A DNA stretch of 64,000 nt from Acidobacteriota bacterium (lineage in GTDB: Bacteria; Acidobacteriota; Blastocatellia; Pyrinomonadales; Pyrinomonadaceae), in the NCBI GenBank assembly GCA_023389035.1, contig JAEWFC010000002.1, positions 1 to 64,000 on the forward strand, given 5' to 3'. Both the position numbers and the translations under genes were made by a program. Positions 50,086-58,179 of this stretch are shown here, piece after piece. The notes under the pieces are model-generated. The model was given only the letters and a program-made list of their open reading frames with translations. It made no database searches and was not told the origin of the DNA. How positions within the stretch are numbered: the stretch's first letter is position 1; every line of letters begins with the position of its first letter.

Positions 50086-50732
50086 AGCTGCAATCCGAGA
50101 ACGAACGCCGCGAACGTGAATACGATCCCGAAAGCGAGCGGCAGAAAATGCTTCAGTTCGATCAGGTTGCCGTGTGAAAGCAAGCGGTAGCCGGTCGCGA
50201 ATGCGGGCAGAGCCACAGCTCCGGCCAATCCGCCGATGACGGCTCCGAAAAGGCCGCCGATGACGAAGATGAACACGCCGCCAAGCCCGCCGGCGATCGA
50301 GCCCCAAGCAAATCCCGTTAGTACTGTCAGCGTCAGGAACGAGCTCCAACGTGTCGCTTTAATATTATCGACAATGTGACCGACGGCACGGCCGGTAAAG
50401 TAGCCCGCGACAGAGGTCACGACGTTAGCGACGGTCATCACACAAAGAAGCCAGAAATCCGCAGCCGAGGGATTCGGGTCCGAGAGGAAGATCTTGAGCG
50501 TGATGGCGAACGGCCCGAAGGCTCCGAGGATAAGGCCGAGACGTGCAAAAGCACTTTCAGAAGTTATGGGATTGGACATCGCCGAAGCGAGGTATTCGTC
50601 GCGGTCAGTGGAGAAGAATCGTTTGCGGCGGGCGATCTTGGCATTTTCGGCCAAGAGTGTGTTCAGACCGCTGAAGTCATAGCCGTCGTTCAGGTCAGGA
50701 CTGTACGACCTTCGGGTTTCAGTTCTCTCCAT
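50082..50732 (-). CDS. membrane protein of unknown function
   Basis: 216 residues. A hydrophilic N-terminus (1-60) is followed by five or six hydrophobic helices with Gly-rich packing (FAWGSIAGGLGGVFIFVIGG; FGAVIGGLAGAVALPAFATG). No family recognised. GGAGGA lies six bases before the ATG at 50732. The start lies inside the 3' end of the upstream gene (43-base overlap), so the pair is translationally linked. Confidence 0.78.
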   Translation of the reverse strand: MERTETRRSYSPDLNDGYDFSGLNTLLAENAKIARRKRFFSTDRDEYLASAMSNPITSESAFARLGLILGAFGPFAITLKIFLSDPNPSAADFWLLCVMTVANVVTSVAGYFTGRAVGHIVDNIKATRWSSFLTLTVLTGFAWGSIAGGLGGVFIFVIGGLFGAVIGGLAGAVALPAFATGYRLLSHGNLIELKHFLPLAFGIVFTFAAFVLGLQL

Positions 50733-51382
50733 TTTAATTCCTCCGCACCGCCTTGTTCATCAAATAAATGCTTCGACCGGATCCCATTAACCGATTCAAG
50801 CATGCGTGCGTCATTCAGATCGTGGGCGATCTTTTCCAGGTATCCGTTGACAAGCGAGGCCTCCTCAGGGAAGTTTGCGAGTTCGCGGGCGACCGTTGCG
50901 TACGCAAGTTTGTGATGCCGCCGCACCTTAGCGAGGTTGCGTCTTTGTATACATTTAGTTCCGATCCGCTCGTTTCCGCGGCCTGCGACCTCAAGAAATG
51001 ACGAAGGGTGTCCGTTTGCGGTGCCGGATTCCGTCATGAGGATCGCGGAGAGCTCGATATATGAATCTATATGGCTGATCAGAGCGCGAAACCTTCGGCG
51101 GTCGATCGCGAGCAGGGACTTGCGAAGATGTTGGGCTGAATCACGCGCACTTTCGACAGCAATTGAATCTGAATCGCCCGCATGACCGAAAACCGGTCTT
51201 CCTGCACTTTTCTGTTTTCGGGTAAACGAGAGTCTGGCAGCGTACACGGGCCAACCGAGAAAGGCGGCAGATACGGCAGCAAATGTCTGCAGGCTCTTCT
51301 TTCGCTCGAGCCGAAAAAGGGCGAATGTTCCGAACGGGGCACCGAGCGAAAGATAAACGATAAGTGCTTCAGCGAGTGTCAT
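50690..51382 (-). CDS. membrane-anchored protein of unknown function
   Basis: 230 residues. One or two N-terminal hydrophobic helices (LAEALIVYLSLGAPFGTFAL; TFAAVSAAFLGWPVYAARL) lead to a cytoplasmic helical domain rich in Arg, Glu and Leu (about 70-215). No family recognised. It overlaps the next gene by 43 bases. The pair of unknowns, one anchored helical protein and one polytopic protein, may form a complex (inference). Confidence 0.7.
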   Translation of the reverse strand: MTLAEALIVYLSLGAPFGTFALFRLERKKSLQTFAAVSAAFLGWPVYAARLSFTRKQKSAGRPVFGHAGDSDSIAVESARDSAQHLRKSLLAIDRRRFRALISHIDSYIELSAILMTESGTANGHPSSFLEVAGRGNERIGTKCIQRRNLAKVRRHHKLAYATVARELANFPEEASLVNGYLEKIAHDLNDARMLESVNGIRSKHLFDEQGGAEELKWRELKPEGRTVLT

Positions 51383-51715
51383 CGCGATATTTCCGGCAAG
51401 GCATGTGCCGATAGGCGGAAAAAGTTTTTTTTGTGCAGGTGATAGGAATCGCGCAGGTTTTACGCCTATTAGGTAGGATCGCCCGGAACTTTTTGATCGG
51501 CCCGGACGTTCTTACATATGCAGAATGCAAATTCATGCACCGATCCCTTTGCAAAACGCAAAACGTATAGTGGCCCGATAGGCGTGTTCGAAATCATTAC
51601 GCAAAAACCGTCAAACGGCTCGTCTACACTTCGGCACACCGATTGCAGATGAGTTAAGACGTAGTAGATCGGTAATCTAAATACATACATACAAGAACAA
51701 GGAGGAGTGGCTATA
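51383..51715. other. intergenic gap with small repeats
   Basis: No gene is seen in these 333 bases between divergent genes. The decamer CCGATAGGCG occurs twice (51408-51417, 51575-51584) and ACGCCTAT (51462-51469) is inverse to ATAGGCGT (51578-51585). A short palindrome TTTGC-AAAAC-GCAAA lies at 51548-51562. No confident promoter was found, although the gene at 51716 must have one here. Confidence 0.4.
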
Positions 51716-51928
51716 ATGGCTGGAAAGATCAAGGTAATAAAGAAAGGCGAGATCAACGCGGTCGCAGACCCGGTAAAGAAGGTTAAGATCTCAAAACGCG
51801 AGGCCGCTCGTGACATGGTTTCGACCGTGTCGAGCTGGGTGAGCGATCTGCAGCAAAAGAAACGCAATAGTACTAAACTCGCCATCGAGCAGCTTTTCGG
51901 CCAACAGCCGCGTGCAACCGAGGGCTAG
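51716..51928 (+). CDS. 70-residue basic protein of unknown function
   Basis: MAGKIKVIKKGEINAVADPV begins a Lys-rich N-terminus, followed by a predicted helix (SKREAARDMVSTVSSWVSDLQQKKR). The start is ATG 51716, because GGAGGAG (51701-51707) is well spaced for it; the in-frame GTG 51707 overlaps the ribosome site. It has its own terminator. Basic charge and size suggest nucleic-acid binding, but no family is recognised. Confidence 0.7.
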   Translation: MAGKIKVIKKGEINAVADPVKKVKISKREAARDMVSTVSSWVSDLQQKKRNSTKLAIEQLFGQQPRATEG

Positions 51929-51954
51929 TGACAGCATACGACATTATTGAACGG

Positions 51955-51981
51955 GCCGCCTTTTTTGGGCGGCTCTTTTTA
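51955..51981 (+). terminator. rho-independent terminator of the 70-residue protein gene
   Basis: GCCGCC-TTTTTTG-GGCGGC is followed by TCTTTTTATTTT, 27 bases past the stop. Confidence 0.85.
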
Positions 51982-52072
51982 TTTTGTATGGGCTTTTTGA
52001 TGGTTGCGATAACGGGTTTGGGATTGTATGCTTTTTCGAACTGTCACCCTTTAGAACCAGATAAATACAAAT

Positions 52073-52834
52073 ATGAAAGACCAGGTTGCTTTAATTACGG
52101 GAGCAAGCAGCGGTATCGGTCGGGCTACGGCACTTTTGTTCGCCCAAAACGGTGCGAACGTGGTCGCGGTCGGACGGAATGAAGGCGAGCTGCAGAAACT
52201 CGTAGACGAATCCAGAGAGACGGCCGGCACCATCAAGGTCCAGCTGGCGGACGTCACTGAACGATCACAGACCGATCGGGTGATATCTGACACGGTCTCG
52301 CAGTTCGGCGGGCTCAATGTCCTGGTAAACGCAGCCGGGATCCTAAAGAACGGAACTATCGAAAATACGGGTCTCGATGACTGGGACCGGATGATGGATA
52401 TTAATGTCCGCTCGGTCTTTTCACTGATGCAGAAATGTCTGCCTCATTTAGAGCAGAGTTCGGGTAATATTGTGAATGTTTCGAGTGTAACGGGCCTGCG
52501 AGCGTTTCCCGGCGTCCTCAGCTATTGCGTCTCGAAAGCCGCGGTCGACCAGCTGACACGCTGTGCCGCTCTCGAGCTTGCCCCCAAAGGCATTCGTGTG
52601 AATGCTGTGAATCCCGGAGTTGTCGTCACAAATTTGCATAAACGCGGCGGTATGGCAGATGACGCTTACGAAAAGTTTCTCGAGAACGCGAAAAATACGC
52701 ACCCTATCGGCAGGGCCGGCGAGCCCGAAGAGGTTGCCGAACTTATATATTTTCTCGCATCAGACAAGGCGAAATGGATCACGGGCGTGACGTATTCGAT
52801 AGATGGCGGGCGAGCCCAAACGTGCGCACGGTGA
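52073..52834 (+). CDS. short-chain dehydrogenase/reductase
   Basis: 253 residues of the classical SDR family: TGASSGIGRATALLF (cofactor loop), NAAGILKNG, NVSSVTG with the catalytic Ser, YCVSKAA (Tyr-x3-Lys), PGVVVTNLHKRG and the C-terminal ITGVTYSIDGG. Gly-rich loop and following acidic/basic residues do not settle NAD versus NADP. The substrate is unknown. It is followed 28 bases later by the metallo-beta-lactamase gene. Confidence 0.93.
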   Translation: MKDQVALITGASSGIGRATALLFAQNGANVVAVGRNEGELQKLVDESRETAGTIKVQLADVTERSQTDRVISDTVSQFGGLNVLVNAAGILKNGTIENTGLDDWDRMMDINVRSVFSLMQKCLPHLEQSSGNIVNVSSVTGLRAFPGVLSYCVSKAAVDQLTRCAALELAPKGIRVNAVNPGVVVTNLHKRGGMADDAYEKFLENAKNTHPIGRAGEPEEVAELIYFLASDKAKWITGVTYSIDGGRAQTCAR

Positions 52835-52862
52835 GAAATAGAACCTGCGCTGCAGTAAACGG

Positions 52863-53636
52863 ATGAAGATCAAGCTGCTTCCAAGCTCCTTCGAAAGTGA
52901 CGGGTCGGCTTCACCCCGACAGCACACTACCTGCTTCGTGATCGACGACGTGGTCGCCATCGACGCCGGCAGCCTCGGGCAGGCCGCGTCAGATGTTCAT
53001 CGAGCACGTCTTCGTGACGTCGTCCTGACACATGCACACCTTGATCACATCGGCGGCCTGCCGCTTTTCATTGATGACCTTTTCGCCGGGCTGGAATCGC
53101 CGGTTCGAATTCACGCCTCAGAAGAGGTCATTGAAGTTCTGGAGAGGGACATCTTCAATTGGTCGGTGTACCCGAAGTTCTCGGAGCTGAGGAATAGTTC
53201 GGGGCCGGTCGTGGAGTATCGGGCTCTGGAGCCGGGACGGAATGATATTGGGCACCTAAAGGTCCTACCGATCGCTGTAAATCACAAAGTACCTTCGAAT
53301 GGATATTTGATCGAGGACGGGAATTCCAGAGTTGCTATCACGGGCGATACCGCGATGATGGACGGTTTCTGGGGACGGCTCGGCGATCCCGCCGGGCTTA
53401 GTGCTCTCTTGATCGAGTGTGCCTTTCCCGATGAGCTCGCGGACCTAGCGGACGTCTCGCACCACCTGACGCCGTCGCGGTTGGCCGAAGAGCTTGAAAA
53501 CTTCTCGGCATTCAACTGCCCGATCTACGTGATCAATATTAAACCGATGTACAGAGATCAGGTCATCGGCGAGCTTGAGAAGCTAGCGATACCGGGACTG
53601 GAACTGTTTGAAATAGGGCGAGAGTACAGCTTCTAA
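52863..53636 (+). CDS. metallo-beta-lactamase-fold protein, class II cyclic-nucleotide phosphodiesterase-like
   Basis: 257 residues. The MBL metal motif LTHAHLDHIGG (HxHxDH) and later ligands in NHKVPSNGYLI, ITGDTAMMDGFW and VSHHLTPS are visible. The overall plan (FVIDDVVAIDAGSLGQA early, INIKPMYRDQVIGELEKL late) resembles class II cAMP phosphodiesterases. It would therefore hydrolyse a phosphodiester, with cyclic nucleotides as one option. It follows the SDR gene closely. It converges with two small leftward genes. Confidence 0.88.
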   Translation: MKIKLLPSSFESDGSASPRQHTTCFVIDDVVAIDAGSLGQAASDVHRARLRDVVLTHAHLDHIGGLPLFIDDLFAGLESPVRIHASEEVIEVLERDIFNWSVYPKFSELRNSSGPVVEYRALEPGRNDIGHLKVLPIAVNHKVPSNGYLIEDGNSRVAITGDTAMMDGFWGRLGDPAGLSALLIECAFPDELADLADVSHHLTPSRLAEELENFSAFNCPIYVINIKPMYRDQVIGELEKLAIPGLELFEIGREYSF

Positions 53637-53640
53637 TGTG

Positions 53641-53880
53641 CTATTTCGTGACGTTTCGGAGAAAATTTACCGGTTCGAATGAGCTTTCGCGGTGTTCGTC
53701 CGGAAAATCGTAGAGCGTCACGCGCCCATTTCGCAGGACGGTTTGAACGCGAAACGTTCGCGATTCGCGGTCGCGGCCGGGCATAATTTCTGCCCGAAAC
53801 GTGACGAGCATTTCCGGACGCGCCCAAATGCGGACCGACTTTGCGGGCTTTGCTGCAGATCTTCGCCTAAATATCCCCAT
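53641..53880 (-). CDS. 79-residue small protein, probably beta-rich
   Basis: MGIFRRRSAAKPAKSVRIWA starts a basic tail, followed by a compact region (PEMLVTFRAEIMPGRDRESR; TFRVQTVLRNGRVTLYDFPD; SSFEPVNFL) that looks like a small beta domain. No family recognised. The ATG overlaps the end of the upstream 58-codon gene by 14 bases in another frame, so it is translationally coupled. It ends five bases from the convergent MBL gene. Confidence 0.6.
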   Translation of the reverse strand: MGIFRRRSAAKPAKSVRIWARPEMLVTFRAEIMPGRDRESRTFRVQTVLRNGRVTLYDFPDEHRESSFEPVNFLRNVTK

Positions 53881-54043
53881 CGTTTGTTTCCCGATCCGGC
53901 CGCTTGTGCTTGACGTGCCGTTCTGACGGATGAACCTTCTCCTCGGGACGCCTCTTTCCTATCTTTCGGCTCGGCGGTGCCGTCGGCTTTCTTACTGCAT
54001 CAAAGATCGGCCGCTCGTCCTTTTTCTTCTTCTTTCCGGGCAC
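53867..54043 (-). CDS. 58-residue highly basic protein, GTG start
   Basis: This short frame starts at GTG 54043, reads MPGKKKKKDERPIFDAVRKP and then PSRKIGKRRPEEKVHPSERH, and ends ETNDGDI before TAG. About a third of residues are Lys, Arg or His, typical of nucleic-acid-binding tails. There is no ribosome site. Instead TACAAT lies at 54051-54056 with TTAGCT 17 bases further up, so the mRNA may be nearly leaderless. It overlaps the 79-codon gene behind it. The opposite strand has only shadow frames. Confidence 0.6.
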   Translation of the reverse strand: MPGKKKKKDERPIFDAVRKPTAPPSRKIGKRRPEEKVHPSERHVKHKRPDRETNDGDI

Positions 54044-54143
54044 GCGGGAATTGTATCAGAGTTCCTTAAAGTAGCTAACTCGGACGTGGTGCTACATTCT
54101 AGGGCGAAAATATTGATTTTCTGTTACATTAAGAGCTTGTAGC

Positions 54144-55121
54144 GTGGCGAGAATCCCTCGAAAACCTTTAAGAAGGCGAGTGCCGATGCGACGGCACGGG
54201 CCGCCGCTTTGGTTTTCGGCGGCTAGTTACTACAGTTTATCGGCTGCGATCTCGACCGCTCTTTTCTTTATTCTATGGGGCGTTTTGCTGGATTCCGGCG
54301 AAGAGACACCGTGGATCGGGGCCGGGATCGCGGCAAGCGTGGCGTTCGCGGCGTTCGTAGTACTTCGTGAGGTCGTCATTCGAAGGCGGTTTGCTCGAAT
54401 GGCGATGGAGCAGGAAAGGCTGGACAGCACGCTGCGGATAGCGGCGGCAGCGGCGGCGGTAAAACAACGGTCGAAGATCACGCTGGAACGGAACAAGTCG
54501 CTGCTCGGACACATACGGCTCAAATCGGATGCGGCAAAGGTCCTGAATCACGTATCGGAAGCGCACAAAGAGGTCTATGAGCTGTGTGACCTCTATCTTT
54601 CCGAGATAGCTCGCGAGATGGTGACAGTTTCGCCCGGCTCGCCGAGGATCGCGGCGTTCCGGACAGGCACGAGATGGGTTCAGAAAGTTCATAGATTTCA
54701 CGTTTTTCGCTGGGCTGAGATCGAATCGAAGCAAATTGCTCCGGGCATGAACGCTCATGCAGAGATCGGCGAGCGGCTCACTGCCGCACGGCGTGCATCA
54801 AAGGTCCTGGGAACCGCGCTGAGCTATTACCCCAACGACGTTGACCTAAGAGAATCGGCGGCCGCGATAGAGGAACTGTTGAAAAAGGCCGTAATAGTCG
54901 AGCTCACGGGCAAAGGTGACGATGTCGCGAAACACGATCATTTTGCGGCTTTAGAGTTTTACCGGCAGGCACTTGACGAGATACCAAGCTTCGACGGCCG
55001 TGCGGAACAAGAGTATCGCTCGATAAGAGAAGATATCGAAGCAAAGATCACCGGACTCTTCCCGGAAGAAGATGTGATGGGCGAGGAAATTTCAGACGAT
55101 GATCTCCCAAAAATGTCCTAA
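54144..55121 (+). CDS. membrane protein with N-terminal helices and cytoplasmic helical domain
   Basis: 325 residues starting with GTG. Two hydrophobic helices (about 27-46 and 55-73) follow a strongly basic N-terminus (RIPRKPLRRRVPMRRHG), so the rest is cytoplasmic. The body is helical, with a coiled-coil-like stretch (about 83-125) and a TPR-like end (FAALEFYRQALDEIPSFDGR). No family recognised. It overlaps the next small gene by 23 bases and forms an operon with a zinc-ribbon protein and a Wza-like export protein. Confidence 0.75.
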   Translation: MARIPRKPLRRRVPMRRHGPPLWFSAASYYSLSAAISTALFFILWGVLLDSGEETPWIGAGIAASVAFAAFVVLREVVIRRRFARMAMEQERLDSTLRIAAAAAAVKQRSKITLERNKSLLGHIRLKSDAAKVLNHVSEAHKEVYELCDLYLSEIAREMVTVSPGSPRIAAFRTGTRWVQKVHRFHVFRWAEIESKQIAPGMNAHAEIGERLTAARRASKVLGTALSYYPNDVDLRESAAAIEELLKKAVIVELTGKGDDVAKHDHFAALEFYRQALDEIPSFDGRAEQEYRSIREDIEAKITGLFPEEDVMGEEISDDDLPKMS

Positions 55122-55302
55122 ATGCCGCAGCAGCCGTATCAGAAAGGGCTATCGGCCGACGCCGATCTGGTCAAAGGCGGTCTTTCGCTACAACCTGCTC
55201 TGCGACGCGTGCAACCTCGAGTTCTGGGGGTTCGCAGTACCGGGCACGACCAGCAGTTCTAGAAGGAAGCCAAAGAAATCCGAACGCGATGTTGTTGGAT
55301 AA
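55099..55302 (+). CDS. small zinc-ribbon protein
   Basis: 67 residues: CPKC at 6-9 and CDAC at 35-38 form a classical four-cysteine zinc ribbon, followed by a Ser/Arg/Lys-rich tail. It overlaps both neighbours (23 bases with the gene before, 14 with the one after), so it is tightly coupled in translation. It could bind nucleic acid or act as an assembly factor. Confidence 0.75.
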   Translation: MISQKCPKCRSSRIRKGYRPTPIWSKAVFRYNLLCDACNLEFWGFAVPGTTSSSRRKPKKSERDVVG

Positions 55303-56287
55303 ACTGATCTCGTGCTTCTTTCGCAGCGTCAGATCGCACACCGTTAAAATAATCTTTGTTTTTGCTGCCGCAGCCTTGCTCGGGTCGGTGCCCGTGTTTG
55401 CCCAGGACGGGGCCGGCCAAACTGCTCGCAGGATACACCTCGGCGACTTGATTGACGTTGATCTGGTGGGCAGTGTCGAATACGACTGGAGAGGCAGCCT
55501 GACACCCGAGGGCTTCCTTGACGGACTCGACCAGATACCGAAGCAGATCTACGCTCTTTGCCGAACCGAAGACGAGGTCGCTGCTGAGATATCGGCCGAG
55601 TACAGCCGAATACTTCGCAACCCGAACGTCGTCGTCAGGGTGCTCGACACTTCGAATCGTGCCGTTACACTGCTGAACGGAGCGATCCGCACGCCGCACC
55701 GGTTTCGGGTCCAGCGGCCGGTGCGTTTGAACGAGCTTATTATCCTCGCCGGCGGACTGACCGATGCTGCCAGCGGCGAGATACGGATACAGCGTCCCGT
55801 CGGTCTCAGCTGTTCGGCAGCCGATATCGAGAAAGCCTCGCAAGGGCCGAATGTTACCACCGTAAAGATCGCGGACCTGATCAAAGGCATTCCGGAGGCG
55901 AATCCGCGTATTTTGAGCGGCGACATTGTTACGGTCCTGGAAGCATATCCGATTTATGTGATCGGCGGTGTGCGTCGTCCCGGTTCGATAGATGCTCGCT
56001 CGACGCTCACCTTATCTAGGGCGGTAGCGATCTCGGGCGGGCTGGCTGATGGAGCCCGGCGAGAGGATGTGACCATATACCGACGAGCATCGGGCGTTTC
56101 GACGGTTATTAAGGCGAACCTTCGTTCCATCGAATCGGACCCTGAAACCGACCCGGAGCTGCAGCCATTTGACATTGTCGATGTCGGGGAAAAAGGGCGG
56201 GCAGAGAGGCGGTTTCCGCCAGATATCGACTCGATCGGAAGACGCGTTGCGAGCGGGGCCAACCCGCCGCTTAAGATAGTTGACTGA
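55289..56287 (+). CDS. Wza-like polysaccharide export protein (SLBB domains)
   Basis: 332 residues. A signal peptide (IIFVFAAAALLGSVPVFAQ, about 20-38) precedes a poly-export domain (RIHLGDLIDVDLVGSVEYDW to NVVVRVLD) and two SLBB ligand-binding segments (GAIRTPHRFRVQRPVRLNELIILAGGL and GGVRRPGSIDARSTLTLSRAVAISGGL, each about 27 residues, at roughly 130-156 and 224-250). Such proteins form the periplasmic/outer-membrane channel for capsule or exopolysaccharide. No glycosyltransferase or Wzc-type kinase lies next to it. It shares an operon with two unknown genes. Confidence 0.88.
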   Translation: MLLDKLISCFFRSVRSHTVKIIFVFAAAALLGSVPVFAQDGAGQTARRIHLGDLIDVDLVGSVEYDWRGSLTPEGFLDGLDQIPKQIYALCRTEDEVAAEISAEYSRILRNPNVVVRVLDTSNRAVTLLNGAIRTPHRFRVQRPVRLNELIILAGGLTDAASGEIRIQRPVGLSCSAADIEKASQGPNVTTVKIADLIKGIPEANPRILSGDIVTVLEAYPIYVIGGVRRPGSIDARSTLTLSRAVAISGGLADGARREDVTIYRRASGVSTVIKANLRSIESDPETDPELQPFDIVDVGEKGRAERRFPPDIDSIGRRVASGANPPLKIVD

Positions 56288-56342
56288 ATAACACGCGTAA
56301 AATAATTGTCCGAACGTGCAAAATTTGGTTCAATAGGAAAAT

Positions 56343-56594
56343 ATGCCCTCGCGATCGCGCGGGCTTGGCAATAAAAATATGGCGAATTCAAAAGGTTTGG
56401 GCCGTCGGTCGATGGCCCTGTTGTGGCTGGCGGGAACGGCGGTTCTGGTCGGCATCCTTGTTTATCTCGAGCAGATCGCACTTCTATATGCGGTTGCGAC
56501 GGTTGCTCTTGTGGTGCTTCTTTTGGTCGTGGCTTTCGCTGATCTCGAGAACGTCGGCCGCGACGGTTCAGGGTTTGGTACGCAGTCAGAATAG
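56343..56594 (+). CDS. small two-helix membrane protein
   Basis: 83 residues with two adjacent hydrophobic helices (ALLWLAGTAVLVGILVYL and ALLYAVATVALVVLLLVVAF) and charged ends. AGGAAA five bases before ATG 56343 supports that start. It ends ten bases before the matrixin start and may be coupled to it. Function unknown. Confidence 0.65.
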   Translation: MPSRSRGLGNKNMANSKGLGRRSMALLWLAGTAVLVGILVYLEQIALLYAVATVALVVLLLVVAFADLENVGRDGSGFGTQSE

Positions 56595-56604
56595 TAGTTT
56601 CCTG

Positions 56605-57888
56605 ATGATTCAGAACGGCCGAAAACCAGTAAAGCTCCTAATAGCGGTCTGTACAGTCCTTGCTGTCGCAGTCGCGGGGTTCGGTTCGGCCGCTGACGTT
56701 CGGTCCGGAATGAAGTGGCCCGGATCAACGATCAAGATCGCGGTATCAGAGTCGTTCCTGGCCGAGAATCGAGCGATCAAGAACGGTTCGGATACGCAGA
56801 GCACCATCCTGCGTAGTATCGCGACATGGGAAAAGGCTGCGAACGTAAAGTTTGAAGTGGTCGATTCCGAAGCCGAGAGCGTTAGCCCGCAGGGTCCGGC
56901 AGGCGATGGCATCAGCCTAATAACCATCGCCGGTACCGCTGAGAACGTTCTGATGTTTCAAGGCGATGCGGTCCATTCTCCGGCAACGACACGCATTTTT
57001 CGCGACCGCGACGGGACGATAACCGAGGCCGACATCGTTCTGAATCCAACCCAGCAATTCTCGACGGACGGCACATTTGGAACGTATGACCTGGAGTCGG
57101 TGGTGACACACGAGATCGGGCATATGCTCGGACTTGAGCATTCGACGATGCCGTCATCGACGATGTTCTATGGCATCCCGAAGAACGGGCTGTTCGGCGA
57201 CGCCTCAACGTTTATGCGATCGCTATCGGTCGCAGACATTTCGGCGGTCCGATCGATGTACGGTATCGCTGATGAAAAATCGATCGACTGCTGCGGATCG
57301 TTGAGCGGCCGCCTAATAGCGGCGACTGCGAAAGCCTCGGCAGGGAAGACCGTCTTGATCGAGGATCAGCGAAGCGGACGCGTCGTCTCGAAGGTCCTGA
57401 CCGATGCCTCGGGGCGATTTCGTGCTGAAGGACTCGAACCGGGACGTTTTAATGTCAGGTTCCTGGAATCTGACGGAAGAGAGATGCCTGGTCAAGCAGA
57501 ACCTTCGGCCGTCGATATTGAGTTCGGAAACGATACGAAATTGACCGCCCGCCGCTCGTCGGTAAAACCGCAGGATCTGACGGTCGCCGTGGGCCTCAAC
57601 GGACAGCTGACAGACGCAGCCGTCTCACTCTCGCCGCAGACGACGCGACGCGTTTACCTCGGATTTCCCGTTAAGCCCGGTGCCGAGCCTACTTTCAATA
57701 TCGCCTCGCCATTCCTTTCGGTAGACCGCAATTCCGTTGCTATTCATAGCGATTACGACGGGATGTGGGTCGTCAGTTTTGATGTCACGTCGCATCCTGA
57801 CACGCCTGCCGGCGAATATTCGATCTCGGTTAACCTCGCGTCCGGCCAGACCATCTACCTTCCGGGTGTTATCTCCCTCGACCGCTAG
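56605..57888 (+). CDS. secreted matrixin-type (M10) metalloprotease with C-terminal extensions
   Basis: 427 residues from ATG 56605; the longer frame upstream is the shadow of the preceding gene. A signal peptide (KLLIAVCTVLAVAVAGFGSAA) precedes a metzincin domain with VVTHEIGHMLGLEHST (HExxHxxGxxH) and the Met-turn region SSTMFYG. After about residue 220 come Cys-Cys (CCGSLSG), a carboxypeptidase-regulatory-like beta-sandwich (about 225-310) and a last beta domain. It lacks a visible cysteine-switch propeptide. It likely cleaves extracellular proteins. Confidence 0.9.
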   Translation: MIQNGRKPVKLLIAVCTVLAVAVAGFGSAADVRSGMKWPGSTIKIAVSESFLAENRAIKNGSDTQSTILRSIATWEKAANVKFEVVDSEAESVSPQGPAGDGISLITIAGTAENVLMFQGDAVHSPATTRIFRDRDGTITEADIVLNPTQQFSTDGTFGTYDLESVVTHEIGHMLGLEHSTMPSSTMFYGIPKNGLFGDASTFMRSLSVADISAVRSMYGIADEKSIDCCGSLSGRLIAATAKASAGKTVLIEDQRSGRVVSKVLTDASGRFRAEGLEPGRFNVRFLESDGREMPGQAEPSAVDIEFGNDTKLTARRSSVKPQDLTVAVGLNGQLTDAAVSLSPQTTRRVYLGFPVKPGAEPTFNIASPFLSVDRNSVAIHSDYDGMWVVSFDVTSHPDTPAGEYSISVNLASGQTIYLPGVISLDR

Positions 57889-57943
57889 GAGCTCCAACAG
57901 TTTCTTTCCGAGTTACGGCAATGTTAAATGCAAAAAGGAAGTG

Positions 57944-57971
57944 TTGCATTTTCGTGCACCTTGTGCATAAT
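57944..57971 (+). promoter_or_regulatory. promoter of the structured RNA
   Basis: TTGCAT (57944-57949) and CATAAT (57966-57971) are spaced by 16 bases, and the first hairpin begins six bases downstream. Confidence 0.5.
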
Positions 57972-57976
57972 CTTTA

Positions 57977-58070
57977 GTGTTCACCTCCCCGGTGAACACC
58001 AAGGTCACGAGGGGTGAGGACTTGTGACCATAGGGGCGGCGGTGTGGGAGACGCCGCCCCGCTTATTTTT
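57977..58070 (+). ncRNA. candidate structured RNA: two hairpins plus terminator
   Basis: Hairpin 1 is GTGTTCACC-TCCCC-GGTGAACAC (57977-57999, nine perfect pairs). Hairpin 2 is GGTCAC/GTGACC (58003-58029) with a 15-base G-rich loop. Its GGGG could kiss the CCCC loop of hairpin 1. The third is a strong terminator GGGGCGGCG/CGCCGCCCC followed by TTATTTTT (58033-58070). The unit is about 95 nt from a good promoter. It may be a small RNA, or a termination-type riboswitch for the APC permease 110 bases downstream. No known class was recognised. Confidence 0.5.
58033..58070 (+). terminator. terminator closing the structured RNA
   Basis: A 9-bp GC-only stem (58033-58041 with 58052-58060) is followed by GCTTATTTTT. 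Confidence 0.8.
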
Positions 58071-58179
58071 GAAAGCTCGCTTTTTTGGTCCTTAAGGGGT
58101 TGAGCCGGCGAGTAAAGTATGAATTTTCGTGGTATCGCACCTCGGCATAGGCTGTAGGAGCGGTTTTTTTTGTTTCGCG

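Larger units (their letters stand above)
57889..58179. other. leader region between matrixin and the APC permease
   Basis: These 291 bases contain no gene. They hold a promoter (57944-57971), a structured RNA with terminator (57977-58070), and an AT-rich stretch with a T8 run just before the permease start. GTAGGAG (58154-58160) lies 20 bases before the ATG, too far for normal initiation. Confidence 0.5.

Noticed and set aside
51928..52182. GTG-started 84-codon ORF overlapping the 70-residue protein stop
   Set aside because: It runs through a strong terminator and into the SDR start; the hydrophobic part is only T-rich terminator translation.
53930..54142. Rightward 70-codon ORF
   Set aside because: Antisense to the basic 58-codon gene, which has much stronger coding character.
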